The translations under genes were made by a program, and so were the position numbers. From assembly GCA_902702965.1 (NCBI GenBank), contig CACRXP010000614.1, forward strand, positions 301,324 to 365,323: a DNA stretch of 64,000 nucleotides, in the 5' to 3' direction. The notes under the pieces are model-generated. The model did not search any database. It was given only the letters and a program-made list of their open reading frames with translations, and was not told where the DNA came from. Below are positions 21,483 through 32,489 of this stretch, one piece after another (position 1 is the first letter of the stretch; the number at the start of each line of letters is the position of its first letter). This stretch comes from Spirometra erinaceieuropaei (Eukaryota > Platyhelminthes > Cestoda > Diphyllobothriidea > Diphyllobothriidae).

Positions 21483-22801
21483 CGAGAAAAGGCCACCTGG
21501 AGGCATCCTTGGTCGCGTCAGTGGCACCTGCTGGACTATGTCCTCGTCCGGAGGCGAGATCAGCGGAACGTGCTGGTGACAAAGGCGATCTCGCTCGTTG
21601 GCGGGTGGACCAACGATCGCCTCATCATCTCGAAGATGTGTATTCGCCTACAGCCTCGCAGGAGACCACAAGGTAAGCGACCCCCAGGTAAGCTGAATGT
21701 TGCTTTGTTGTCTTTGTCTGCTCACCGTCTCCATTTCAGCAATGAGCTAGCTCAACGGCAAGACAACCTTCCTATCGCTGCCGCCGATGACGCCGCCGCT
21801 GCCGAAAACGCCTCCGTGGAGAACCGCTGGTGTCAACTGCAAGACACGGTCCAGTCGACGCGCTCGCCGTCCTCGGTCGCGCTCCCCGCCAACACCAGGA
21901 CTGGTTCGACGACAACGACGTCGCCATCAGAAATCTGCTTGCTGAGAAGAACCGACTGCACAAAGCCTACGCAGATCACCCCACTGATGCCAGCAGGGCT
22001 GCCTTCTACCGCAGTCGCCGCCAAGTTCAGCAACGATCGCGCGTGATGCAGGACGCCTGAACTGCTCGCAAAACTGAGGAGATCCAGGGCTACGCGGACC
22101 GCAACGAATGGAAGAACTTCTTTTCCGCGATCAAAACTGTCTACGGTCCGCCGACGCAGGGCACTGCTCCTCTCCTCAGCGCCGACGGCAGCACTCTCCT
22201 GACTGAGAAGACGCAAATCCTGCAGCGATGGGCCGAGCACTTCCGAGGCGTCCTCAACCGCGCTTCCGTCATCTCCGAAGCCGCCATCGCCCGCTTGCCG
22301 CAAGTGGAGACCAACGCGGACCTCGACCTCCCGCCATCTCTCCAGGAAACGATCAGGGCCGTGCAGCAGCTCTCCAGCGGGAAAGCATCCGGATCGGACG
22401 CAATCCCTGCTGAGGTCTACAAGCACGGAGGTCCCCTACTGATGGATCACCTGACTGCGCTCTTCCAGGACATGTGGCGTCAAGGTGAAGTCCCGCAAGA
22501 TTTCAAGGACGCAAATATCGTGCACCTATACAAGCGCAAAGGGAATCGCCAAGTCTGCGACAACCACCGCGGCATCTCCCTACTGAACATCGCCGGGAAG
22601 ATCTTCGCTCGCATCCTGCTCAACCGCCTCAACAACCATCTGGAACAGGGTCTTCTGCCGGAAAGCCAATGCGGCTTCTGTCGTCATCGTGGGACCACGG
22701 ATATGATCTTCGCAGCCCGCCAACTTCAGGAGAAGTGCCAGGAGATGCGGACCCACCTGTACTCTACCTTCGTAGACCTGACGAAGCCTTCGACACGGTG
22801 A
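21483..22801 (+). pseudogene. RTE endonuclease end, linker and first reverse transcriptase blocks
   Basis: Split over three frames: residual endonuclease and linker (21483-22060, with NELAQRQDN and NRWCQLQDTVQS), then NLLAEKNRLHKAY and RNEWKNFF, then from 22295 the reverse transcriptase entry blocks [58 protein letters not shown] and [10 protein letters not shown]. Catalytic block A is split by a one-base loss near 22790, between DLTKP in this frame and AFDTVNRKG in the next. Confidence 0.75.
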
Positions 22802-24033
22802 ATCGTAAGGGACTGTGGAAGATTATGCAGAAATTCGGCTGTCCGGAGCGATTCACTCAGATGGTGCGTCAGCTGCACGACGGTATGATGGCGCGAGTCA
22901 CGGACAACGGAGCTGTCTCAGAGGCATTCACAGTGACCAGCGGAGTGAAGCAGGGCTGTGTGCTGGCGCCTACCTTCTTCAGTCTCATGTTCTCTGCCAT
23001 GCTGATGGACGCCTACCGCGACGAACGCCCTGGAATCCGCATCGCCTATAGAACGGACGGTCATCTCCTGAATCGCCGGCGCATGAACTTCCAATCTCGT
23101 GTATCCACAGCCACCGTGCACGAACTCCTCTTCGCCGACGACTGCGCCCTGAACACCACCTCAGAAGTGGAGATGCAACGGAGCATGGACCTATTCTCCG
23201 CCGCCTGCGAGAACTTTGGGCTGGTTATCAACACGCAGAAGACGGTGGTGATGCATCAGCCGCCTCCCAGCTCAGCCACAGCCCCCAACGCGCCGGAAAT
23301 CAACGTGAATGGGACTCAACTGCAAGTGGTAGAGAACTTCCCGTACCTGGTCAGCACGCTCTCCCGCAACATCAAGATCGACGACGAAGTCGCCAACAGG
23401 ATCTCGAATGCCAGTCAAGCCTTCGGTCGCCTCCAAAGCACAGTTTGGAATCGTCATGGTCTCCAACTGAGCACAAAGCTGAAGATGTACAAGGCCGTCA
23501 TCCTGCCGACGCTACTGTACGGAGCGGAGACCTGGACGGTGTACACGAGGCAGGCACGTCGACTAAACCACTTCCACCTCAGATGTCTCCGCCGCATCCT
23601 GAGGCTGAACTGGCAGGACCGCATCCCCGACACCGAAGTGCTGGAACGGACGGGAATTTTGAGCATCTACTCCATGTTGAGACAAATGCAGCGGCGCTGG
23701 AGCGGCCACCTGGTGCGCATGGACGACGAGCGGCTACCCAAACGACTCTTCTACGGAGACGTCGCGACGGATTCTCGTCGTCAAGGAGGCCCAATTCGTC
23801 GATACAAGGATACCTCTGAAGTCGTCCCTGAAGCTACTGCAAATCAACCCGACCAACTGGGAAGAGCTCGCCTGCGATCGTCCGGCATGGAGGAGAACAG
23901 TGAAGACGGGCGCTGCTATCCACGAAGCCATCCGCATCGCCGCCGCCAAAGCGAAACGCGAAGCCCGCAAATCACAACTGCATCCAGTCAGCAACGCTGT
24001 CGCACAACTGCTTCCAACGTGTCCTCGATGTAA
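22780..24033 (+). pseudogene. RTE reverse transcriptase core and C-terminal region
   Basis: The frame carries the block AFDTVNRKG, the [18 protein letters not shown] block, the catalytic [22 protein letters not shown], and the C-terminal [31 protein letters not shown] and [19 protein letters not shown] motifs of RTE-type LINEs. The frame is lost near 23890 and coding continues in the frame that begins at 23900. Confidence 0.85.
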
Positions 24034-24826
24034 GCGGACATTCCGGGCTCGAATCGGCCTTGTTGGACATCTTCGAACCAACTGCACCTCTCGAACTGCT
24101 CCAGCCATCGTCCCCGCGCCCGCTTCTTCCTCGTCCTCTCTTCCGCCAACCAACTCTGACACTCCTTCTGCACCACCACTTCCATCCTCCTCCTTCTCCT
24201 CCACTGCCCGAGCGGTGGCCGTTCAGGCTGCCGTCTCACACATCGCCAACCACGACACAGCAACCGCAACCACCCCCACCTGCCCTCACTGCGATCGCAC
24301 CTTCACTTCACGCATCGGTCTGGTCGATCACTTGCGAATCCATCGCACAGAGTCTGGCGAACCAGTGCCTGGAGCACCAACCTACACTCACCGCACTCGC
24401 CTCCACTGCCCACACTGCCCTCGCACCTTCACGCATCGTATGGGTCTATTCGGCCACATGCGCATCCACGAGAGCGGCATTGACCGCAATTCCGATACAG
24501 CCACGACATCTAACACGCCCAGACCCATCCTCGCCCCACCGTCACACGCGCCGACCACCACCACCGCCACCACCAACACCACCGCTTCCTCTACAGCCGA
24601 CACCGACACCGCCGACCTCTCATGCCCACATTGTCCACGCACCTTCACCTCACGCATCGGCCCGGTCGGTCACTTGCGAATCCATCGCACAGAGACTGGC
24701 GAACCAGTGCCTGGAGCACCAACCTACACCCACCGCACTCGCCTCCACTGCCCACACTGCCCTCGCACCTTCACGCATCGCATGGGTCTATTCGGCCACA
24801 TGCGCATCCACAACGACCTACGGTAG
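23900..24826 (+). CDS. C2H2 zinc-finger tail of the RTE protein
   Basis: Five fingers: [20 protein letters not shown] at about residues 33-54 (last ligand Cys), then [63 protein letters not shown] and a repeat of the third. Linkers are rich in Ser, Pro and Thr. Fingers 2-3 and 4-5 are a tandem duplication (offset about 340 bp); the RTE copy at 50483 has only one such pair. Fingers at the end of RTE-like proteins may bind nucleic acid during target choice; that role is inferred. The stop is TAG at 24824. Confidence 0.8.
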   Translation: MKTGAAIHEAIRIAAAKAKREARKSQLHPVSNAVAQLLPTCPRCKRTFRARIGLVGHLRTNCTSRTAPAIVPAPASSSSSLPPTNSDTPSAPPLPSSSFSSTARAVAVQAAVSHIANHDTATATTPTCPHCDRTFTSRIGLVDHLRIHRTESGEPVPGAPTYTHRTRLHCPHCPRTFTHRMGLFGHMRIHESGIDRNSDTATTSNTPRPILAPPSHAPTTTTATTNTTASSTADTDTADLSCPHCPRTFTSRIGPVGHLRIHRTETGEPVPGAPTYTHRTRLHCPHCPRTFTHRMGLFGHMRIHNDLR

Positions 24827-25840
24827 ACAACCGCCGGTCACACCACACATTCCCTCACTCCCTACCTCCTAACAGCATCACCCCATCAGACATCAACCCC
24901 ACACACCTCATGCACTCAACTGCCGCCTCCCACGCAAGTGGGAAGTGTGCATCTCGACTCGGTCCACATGCGGCCTCGGCTGCACGAGTGACTTGAGTCC
25001 GAGACCATCCCGACACGTCAAGTGTCGTGGATAGGAAGGTTGCTGATTGACGCCCGTTCTCGGTTCACGCAGTTCGTCACGTTGAGTGTGTGTGTGTGTG
25101 TGTGTTGTGTAGTGGCGGACTGGTGACTGGGGACGGGCTAAAGCAGCACCTTCCACGGCCCTCAACCCCCGTTGTGTGAAATCCTGGTGTTTGTGTGTAT
25201 GGGGGGCCCGGTCGTGCTGTGGCGCGCGCAGGCATGGTCAGTCGACCATGTCAGCCACCGCGCCCATTCCCCACTCCAGTCTACTGACCGGCTCGGACAG
25301 TGGCTGGGGTGTGGGAGAGTGAGGTCGACGACTCAGCGCATTTTCCTCACTATAAACAATCTGACGCGCTTGAAGCCATCACGGTGCGCTAAATGCCGTG
25401 GCTTGGAAGGTTGCCAACTGACGGGGTACCTTGGACCTCCTCCATTACTGGAGGCGGTCTGAGAGTCAGACTGCAATGGCTCCTTTTTAATGTGGCCTTT
25501 ATGGCATTCCCACCACAGTGTGGGATCCGAGCCAGGTGTTGGCGGCACGCCCAGGTGCGGCTTCGGCCGTGCCAGCCTCCAAATCTATGTTGTGTTGGTT
25601 CAAATCCTGGTTATTGTTGTGTGGACCAGGGGGTGTGGTGGAACGCCAAGGTGAGGATCCGTCCGAGCCATCCACCTGCCGCCTCCCTCGTCTCCGGTCT
25701 TCATGACTCTGTCTTGACACCGGGCCCAGGCGGGGGAGGAGGAGAGAGTGTAGGTAGATGCTACGCAAGTCTACTGGCACTATAAACCCATGCGTAAGTC
25801 ACCGTCCCTGCTCCCACCTGGTGTGGGGCACACGGTCGAA
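24827..25840 (+). other. RTE 3' region
   Basis: Matches 52142-53050 in the second copy. It still shows a degraded finger-like stretch (ASGKCASRLGPHAASAARVT), a GT microsatellite at 25086-25105, and the block at 25440-25640 that the short repeats at 4505 and 47695 share. Confidence 0.6.
25086..25105 (+). repeat. GT microsatellite
   Basis: Ten or so GT dinucleotides inside the RTE 3' region; absent from the copy at 50483. Confidence 0.8.
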
Positions 25841-25849
25841 CTGTCATTT

Positions 25850-27420
25850 TCAGCTTTACATCTACTAGAGTTTGGAGTTCTATGGTGATGACCAGTTTCT
25901 GCGCTCCGGACCCTCACCACGGCTGAAGAGTTGAATGTGCCGTAAGTGAACTTTCATTGACTTGGGCAAAATTGAAACCGTGCAAGTTAAACATGGCGAA
26001 ACAAGCAGAATTATACAACGACGTAGATTTCCGACCAGTCCAACAGCTCTAAACCGTCATTGTTTATCTCTGCAACTATCGGTTCAACGCAATAGCTCGG
26101 AGCAGGGTTTTATTCGCCTAAAGTTTCACATTAATCCTCAAACCCACTATCAGTGACATCATCAAATACTAGTGACTGATGCATGCGGAGTTTTAGTGGT
26201 TATGGAGCGCAGTCACTGTGGAGCAAAATTAACGGCTCTCCCCTTCACCGCAGTGTTTTGCCCTCAGTACAAAAATTGTTCGATGGCTAACAATCACCTC
26301 GATTTCATCAAACATGCTGGGCGCTTATGTATTAATTAGTCGGTCATTCGGGTCCCTGCTACTAAGGTTAGAAAGGGCTTTTGACTGCCCGCTTCCTGAA
26401 TACCCAAGTATTCTACTCAGGGTGAGTCTCCGCCCTAAATATGAAAGGAGCAGGTCAATGCACTCGTTAACGGACTACTTACCAGTAAACCCTAAGGCAA
26501 TCAGTTCGCGACTCTCTCGTTTGTCACCACTCCCGGCAATTTTGGGACGTCTACGAACTCGAGTGTGTAGCTAAATTCCCTAAAGTGATCTGCAACTTGG
26601 GATCCGACGTCCCTTTTTCACGCCGTTGCTGCGTGTTCGGCCATTGCCCTCCACAGCAGTCTTTGAATTCGCCGACGTAGTTGCTCCGTCCTCAACCGCA
26701 GCAGATCCTATAAACGACAACGAGCATTGACCAGAGTGCTGTCCATCGGACAGACATCGCGCGATGAGAACCGGATATTTTGTTGCGGAAGCGGTGGCAT
26801 AACGACTGTGACCTAAAATACTGCAACCGTTTGTGTGTGCATTGTGCACATCTGATGATATATCTGAGGATGATTCCAAGTATATATCCGAAAAGTTGAG
26901 CAAGTGGCGTTATCGTTCCGGAGAGTGTGTTTGCTTTTCCGCAAGCGCTTTATTGGACTGGCATTATGAGTTTTATTGGTAATACAACTTACAGTAGTGA
27001 GACGTGTAGATCCATGAACGTCAGGGTCCGTTTAACAAACATGCTTGTGGGAGAATTGGCATGAATTGGGTGGTTTGATTGCAGCGAAACTAGTCAAACG
27101 GAATTCAACCTACGGAGGGCGTGATTGTATCTAACTTGCTGACTACCGCAGAAGGAGAACTGAACGTCCGTACTGACGGGACTCGCAAAGAGCATACACG
27201 CGTCCAGTCTTCAGCCGAATTGGGGCACTAAATAATGCCGTCTAATCCATCACATGATCATTGTTCACAAAAAGTCCCGCTGTTAATCATCACGTCATCT
27301 TATTTTCTATTCTCAGCAGCTAACTGGTACGTGTTATGCTGACTGGGTTCATGTTTCCAGTGCATTGTCACAGATATCCCGTCCTATTTCCAATTAGCCT
27401 TCTGTTTTGCATACATAACA
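25850..27420. other. Stretch without recognised genes; right end probably the 5' LTR or leader of the gypsy element
   Basis: Nothing is recognised up to about 26900; ORFs of up to 107 codons lack motifs. The right end (ATACATAACA just before TTGGCGACG at 27420) has the form of an LTR end followed by a primer-binding site. I could not confirm an LTR because the other end of the element is not preserved. Confidence 0.35.
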
Positions 27421-27441
27421 TTGGCGACGCAGCTTAACGAA

Positions 27442-28466
27442 CATGTCGACATTGCTGCCTACACCGCTACCTTTTTTGGCCAAAGAATACCCCGAAGCCC
27501 TCAAATGACTCGTGGTTGCAATGGAGGAAGACATTTGAGGATTATATTGAACTACTCCCGATTTTGTCACCCACGATTGTACTGGACGTCCCATCTAAGT
27601 TGAAACTCCTCCGAACGAATCTCGGAGAGTTGGGACAAGGATACTTCGATGCCCTCAATCTACAAAAGGCTATAGATCTCCAAACAGCCTTCTGGAAACT
27701 CGAGTCAGCGTTGGGAGGATAGGACAACGTCTTTCTCAGTCGCTATCGGTTTTGTCAAATGCGTCAAAAATCCGATCAATGGGTCAGTGATTTTATTATT
27801 AATCTGACTCTGGCCATTCAGGGCTGTGGGTATAAAGAGATCAAGGCAGACAACTTAGAGCACGCAAAGCTCGTTCAGCAGTTGATCGTCGGTCTGCGCG
27901 ATGAGTAAGCTCGGGAAAATCTCCTATCATAGAAGACGGATTTGTCATGTAAGAAAGCTTGTGATATAGCGAGTCATTAAGAGCGCGTGCGGCAAAACCT
28001 TCAACAGCTTAATCAGTCAAACGATGGAGTGATAGCATCCTTGGAATCGGAAATGGCTGTCTCCCTGATCAACACTGCTGTGTCTTCACCTAGACAGCGA
28101 CCCTCAGCTCCATCAAAACAACTACCATCATGCTACCGTTGTGGCCAGCATCATATCCGGTGGTCAGACTGTAGACACCAGAAGACGGTATGCCAGTTCT
28201 GCAAGAAAGTCGGCCACATCGAACGAGTGTGTTTCTCCAAAAGACGAGCGAATAGTAACACGCATGCGACCTACCAAAATCCAGCTGGGGATGGTGAGGC
28301 GACACTCCGAATATTTCCGACCAACGCGCCAATCCAATCGTCCTACACCGTCACGCTCCCGGTTGAGCACCACCTCATGATGTTTGAAATCGACATTGGC
28401 TCAGCTGTTACTCTCATCAATGAGGCCTCTCTTCAGAAAATACCCTCCCTCCTACCGGCTAGCTGA
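27442..28466 (+). pseudogene. gag-like frame with two zinc knuckles, and start of protease
   Basis: Begins with ATG at 27442 and is broken by stops. Fragments read WRKTFEDYIELLPILSPT, GYFDALNLQKAIDLQTAF and QWVSDFIINLTLAIQGCGYK. At 28130-28235 are two knuckle-like motifs, CYRCGQHHIRWSDC and CQFCKKVGHIERVC, the first with a shortened or altered spacing. At 28385 the protease motif reads EIDIGSAVTLI, with Ile where the catalytic Asp-Thr/Ser-Gly has Thr/Ser. Confidence 0.7.
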
Positions 28467-28779
28467 ACATTCCGTAGTTACACTGGACAGAACGTAGACT
28501 TTCGAGGGGTCTTTACAGCCAAAGTCGAACCTGATGGAGAACTTCATTACTTGCCGCTTCATGTGGTGAGAGGTTGGCAGCAACCGAATCTCTTTGGACG
28601 AAATTGGATTAAATTTGTGCCTTCTGTGCTATCTTATGTATATCGGATTGGTGTAAATCCGGCTTTAGATTGAATTTTGGTAAATCATAATGATCTATTT
28701 CGTGACGATTCAGCTACCCACTACCGCGGTCCGCCTGTTAAATTTCAATTTTAGTCAGATTTCTGGCCCCGGTTCATCA

Positions 28780-29567
28780 AAGCTCGTTCAGTTCCCTATG
28801 CACCCGCACCGAAGGTCGAAGAAGAGCTGGATCGCCTACAGAAAGCGGATATTATCGAGCTCGTGCAGTATTCGGAATGGGCAGCCCCAACAGTTATTTT
28901 TCTTAAAACTGACGGTTCTGTGCGTATTTGTGGCGACTACAAGCTGACAATCAACTCATCAACTAAACTGAACCCTTATTCCCTCCCGCGCATCGAGGAT
29001 CTGTACGCATCTCTCTCGGGCGGTGATCAATTTACACTTTTAGACCTAAAACATGCTTACAACCAAGTCGTCCTAGATACTGAATCTCGAGACGCCACCA
29101 CCATCAATACGCATCTGAGTTTATTTTGATATAAAAGACTACCATTTGGAGTAAGTTCGGCTCCCGGTTTATTTCAATGCTTGATTGATAATCTCGTGAA
29201 GGATATACCTCACGTTTGCGCATATCTTGACGATATATTAGTTACCGGCCCATCTGAACATAGTCATCTAGAGACTATAAGCATCGTGTTAGGACATTTA
29301 GAGGACGCCGGTTTTAAACTCAGGAAAGATAAGTGCACTTTCCTTAACGACTCTGTAGAATACCTAGGCTTCACGGTGGATAAAACTGGCCTGCACCTAC
29401 TCGAACATATGCTCAAAGCCTTGAAGACGGCGCCGCGCCCCAAAAATACTAGTCAATTGCGTTCATTCCTGTGGTTGGTCATCCACTTTAGTCGCTTTAT
29501 TAACCAGTCGGCTACGATTCTAAAGCCACTTTATCGACTGCTTGGAACGAATCGTTGCTGGAACTGA
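28780..29567 (+). pseudogene. gypsy reverse transcriptase
   Basis: Reads VEEELDRLQKADIIELVQ (frame 3), WAAPTVIFLKTDGSVRICGD, FTLLDLKHAYNQVVLD, a TGA at 29127, then RLPFGVSSAPGLFQ, the catalytic AYLDDILVTGP, KLRKDKCTF and VEYLGFTVDKTGLHL. The catalytic Asp pair is intact, but the frame has at least two breaks. Confidence 0.8.
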
Positions 29568-29589
29568 TCGGAGGTCGAACGAAGTGCTT

Positions 29590-30080
29590 TTGAACAAACA
29601 AAGGCGGCTCTTACCCTCCATTTGTCCTAGTCCATTATGACCACGAAAAGCCTATCATACTGAAATGTGATGCGTCTCCGTACGGCGTAGATGCGGTTTT
29701 CATGCATCGAATGCCTTCTGGTGCGGAGATGCCGATTGCCTTTTCATCAAAAACCATGTCACCGGTGGAAACCAACTATTCGCAACTAGATAAAGAGACC
29801 TTAGCAATAATGTTTGGCCTACATCGCTTCCATCTCTTATTTTTTTGGCCGACCCTTTCAAATTAACACTGATCACAAACCCCTCATAGGTCTGCTGGGA
29901 GAAAAACGAGGGATACAACAGATGTCCTGGCTGAGAATGCAACGATGGGCACTCACCCTGTCCGCTTTAATGTGCGCAATGAAATACGTTACAGGTAGGG
30001 CAAACGTGGTGGCTAACGACTTGAGTAGGCTTCCTATTGTGGACGATGGCATTAACGCGACACCTGATTTGAGACCGTAA
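29590..30080 (+). pseudogene. gypsy RNase H
   Basis: LKCDASPYGVDAVF, PIAFSSKTMSPVETNYSQLD and KETLAIMFGLHRFH, then after a frameshift near 29850 FQINTDHKPLIGLLGEKRG and GRANVVANDLSRLP. Typical Ty3/gypsy RNase H. Confidence 0.75.
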
Positions 30081-30286
30081 ATCGTTTGCAGAACCTAGTC
30101 AACGCGCCTGTAACCTGTTAACAAACTCGACAGTGGACATCGAGAGACCATCTCCTAAGTCGGGTAGAAAGAACCTTACAATCTGGCTGGCCGTCCTCTA
30201 CCTCCTCTGATTTTCAACCATTCTTCAGCCGTCAGAACAAATTAAGTCTACAAGAAGGATGCATACTATGGGGCAATCGTGTAGTT

Positions 30287-31334
30287 GTGCCGCCACAAGG
30301 CCGACGGGCCATCCTCAGAGACCTGCATAATGCTCATCCTGGTACAGATAGAATGAAAGCTCTCGCCCGCAGCTATGGTTGGTGGCCCAAAATTGACGCA
30401 GATGTAGAAAAAGTGGTGAAAGCATGTTACGTGCGCCAATTAACACAGAAGACCTTACCGAAGGTTCCTCTGAAGCCATGGGCCTGACCCGACTCGCCGT
30501 GGAAGAGAGTAGACGTCGATCATTTTGGGCCATTTCAAGGCTATATTGTTTTCGTGGTAGTTGACGCCCACACTTAATGGATTGATGCGATTCCGATTGG
30601 AAATTCTTGTCCTTCACTGACTACAATCAACAAGTTGCGAACCGTTTTCTCTACTTTTGGGATACCTGAAATGGTCTTTTCAGACAATGACCCAGCCTTT
30701 ACAAGTGCAGAATTTAAAGCTTTCATGGAGAAAATTGGAATTAGACATTTAATTACTGCCCCGTACCACGCTGCTTCTAATGGCCTCGCAGAGCGTGCAG
30801 TCCAGACAATAAAGCACGGACTAGCCAAACAGACGGAAGCGGACTTGGCCACCAAGTTGTCACACTTTCTGTTCAGCTATCGCATAACACCAAACGACTC
30901 ACCTGGTGCATCACTTGTAGAATCGATGTTCAAGCGGCAGTTGCTCACACGACTCGACGTGCTTTATCCAACAACGCATGAAAGAGTCCTTGCAAAAAAG
31001 ACGAAGATGAAAGCACGATATGATGTTAACACCCGACCACGAGTCGTCGCACCTAACAAAAGTGCCTACACGCGACTGGAACACGAAACGAACTGGTGTC
31101 CAGCGGTAGTTCGAACAAGCGAGGGGCAAATAGTGGAATTAGAGTTAGAAGATGGGAGAATTGTGCGTCGACATCTGGACCAAGTTCGCAGCCGGACGGA
31201 CACAGCAAGTGGAGAGTTCGGAAAGTTCGAACTGCCAGCAACCCTTGATAGGGATCCTGACATCCCGAGGACTGAACACATACTGCCTGCTTTACGCCAC
31301 CGACCGAGGCGTATGTTCCTCCTACGCCTTCTCC
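30287..31334 (+). pseudogene. gypsy integrase
   Basis: The zinc-binding part keeps LHNAHPGTDRMKALARSYGW, but the Cys pair reads CYVRQL, so one ligand Cys is Arg. The catalytic core shows VDHFGPFQGYIVFVVVDAHT then TAA, SDNDPAFTSAEFKAFM and SNGLAERAVQ, i.e. the three acidic positions. After 30635 the frame is open into the assembly gap. Confidence 0.8.
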
Positions 31335-32105
31335 NNNNNNNNNNNNNNNNNNNNNNNNNNNNNNNNNNNNNNNNNNNNNNNNNNNNNNNNNNNNNNNNNN
31401 NNNNNNNNNNNNNNNNNNNNNNNNNNNNNNNNNNNNNNNNNNNNNNNNNNNNNNNNNNNNNNNNNNNNNNNNNNNNNNNNNNNNNNNNNNNNNNNNNNNN
31501 NNNNNNNNNNNNNNNNNNNNNNNNNNNNNNNNNNNNNNNNNNNNNNNNNNNNNNNNNNNNNNNNNNNNNNNNNNNNNNNNNNNNNNNNNNNNNNNNNNNN
31601 NNNNNNNNNNNNNNNNNNNNNNNNNNNNNNNNNNNNNNNNNNNNNNNNNNNNNNNNNNNNNNNNNNNNNNNNNNNNNNNNNNNNNNNNNNNNNNNNNNNN
31701 NNNNNNNNNNNNNNNNNNNNNNNNNNNNNNNNNNNNNNNNNNNNNNNNNNNNNNNNNNNNNNNNNNNNNNNNNNNNNNNNNNNNNNNNNNNNNNNNNNNN
31801 NNNNNNNNNNNNNNNNNNNNNNNNNNNNNNNNNNNNNNNNNNNNNNNNNNNNNNNNNNNNNNNNNNNNNNNNNNNNNNNNNNNNNNNNNNNNNNNNNNNN
31901 NNNNNNNNNNNNNNNNNNNNNNNNNNNNNNNNNNNNNNNNNNNNNNNNNNNNNNNNNNNNNNNNNNNNNNNNNNNNNNNNNNNNNNNNNNNNNNNNNNNN
32001 NNNNNNNNNNNNNNNNNNNNNNNNNNNNNNNNNNNNNNNNNNNNNNNNNNNNNNNNNNNNNNNNNNNNNNNNNNNNNNNNNNNNNNNNNNNNNNNNNNNN
32101 NNNNN
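31335..32105. other. Assembly gap (771 N)
   Basis: A run of N inside the end of the gypsy pol frame. Reading frames drawn across it are meaningless. Confidence 0.99.
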
Positions 32106-32489
32106 GCAACAGCTTAGGGGCAGAGAGGCCAGTGACTGCACAAAGCGGCACAGAGGTAGAAAATACCGCCCTGAGAAGATCGACACGAATCCGCAAATCC
32201 GTCCAACGCTTTCAGGACGAATCTTATTAGAACATTGTCTAATTATCCATTATTACATTTACTGTTACCCTTCCTCCCCTCCTCCTCCTCTCCTGAGCCT
32301 AGTGTGAGGGGAGCGTCGACCAACACCAGACCGAATAAACATGAACCCAGAGTGGGAGTGAGAGTGCATACTCACAGGAATATTCCTGCAACTAACGTCG
32401 AAGTTGAACTCGGGGGAGCCTCATCATCGGTCAGACCAATTATCCAACAAAATTAGTCGAATGGAGGTGCTGTGGACAGATCATAATGC

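Larger units (their letters stand above)
20018..25840 (+). mobile_element. Near full-length RTE-like LINE with C-terminal zinc fingers
   Basis: GC-rich block, unlike its AT-rich surroundings. Order: 5' untranslated region with tandem repeats, apurinic-type endonuclease, linker, reverse transcriptase, C2H2 fingers, and about 1 kb of 3' sequence. The last 2.5 kb matches the truncated copy at 50483-53050, and similarity ends near GGGGCACACGGT (about 25835). Frameshifts near 21480, 22070, 22790 and 23890 break the frame, so this copy is probably inactive. I could not identify a target duplication. Confidence 0.85.
27421..32230 (+). mobile_element. Ty3/gypsy-type LTR retrotransposon, decayed, with an assembly gap
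   Basis: Order gag, protease, reverse transcriptase, RNase H, integrase is that of Ty3/gypsy elements. Many stops and frameshifts break it. 771 N (31335-32105) hide the integrase tail. The final frame (TALRRSTRIRKSVQRFQD, stop at 32228) is the usual end of this pol type. No 3' LTR is seen; a CR1 element follows within about 300 bp. Confidence 0.85.

Noticed and set aside
25086..25105. GT run as a regulatory site
   Set aside because: It is a simple microsatellite in a LINE 3' region and is missing from the other copy.
20472..25840. Zinc-finger frame as a separate host transcription factor gene
   Set aside because: The fingers follow the RTE C-terminal region in the same order in both copies and share the element's truncation and borders.
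31053..32230. ORFs of 320-530 codons on both strands
   Set aside because: Most of their length is the N run at 31335-32105.
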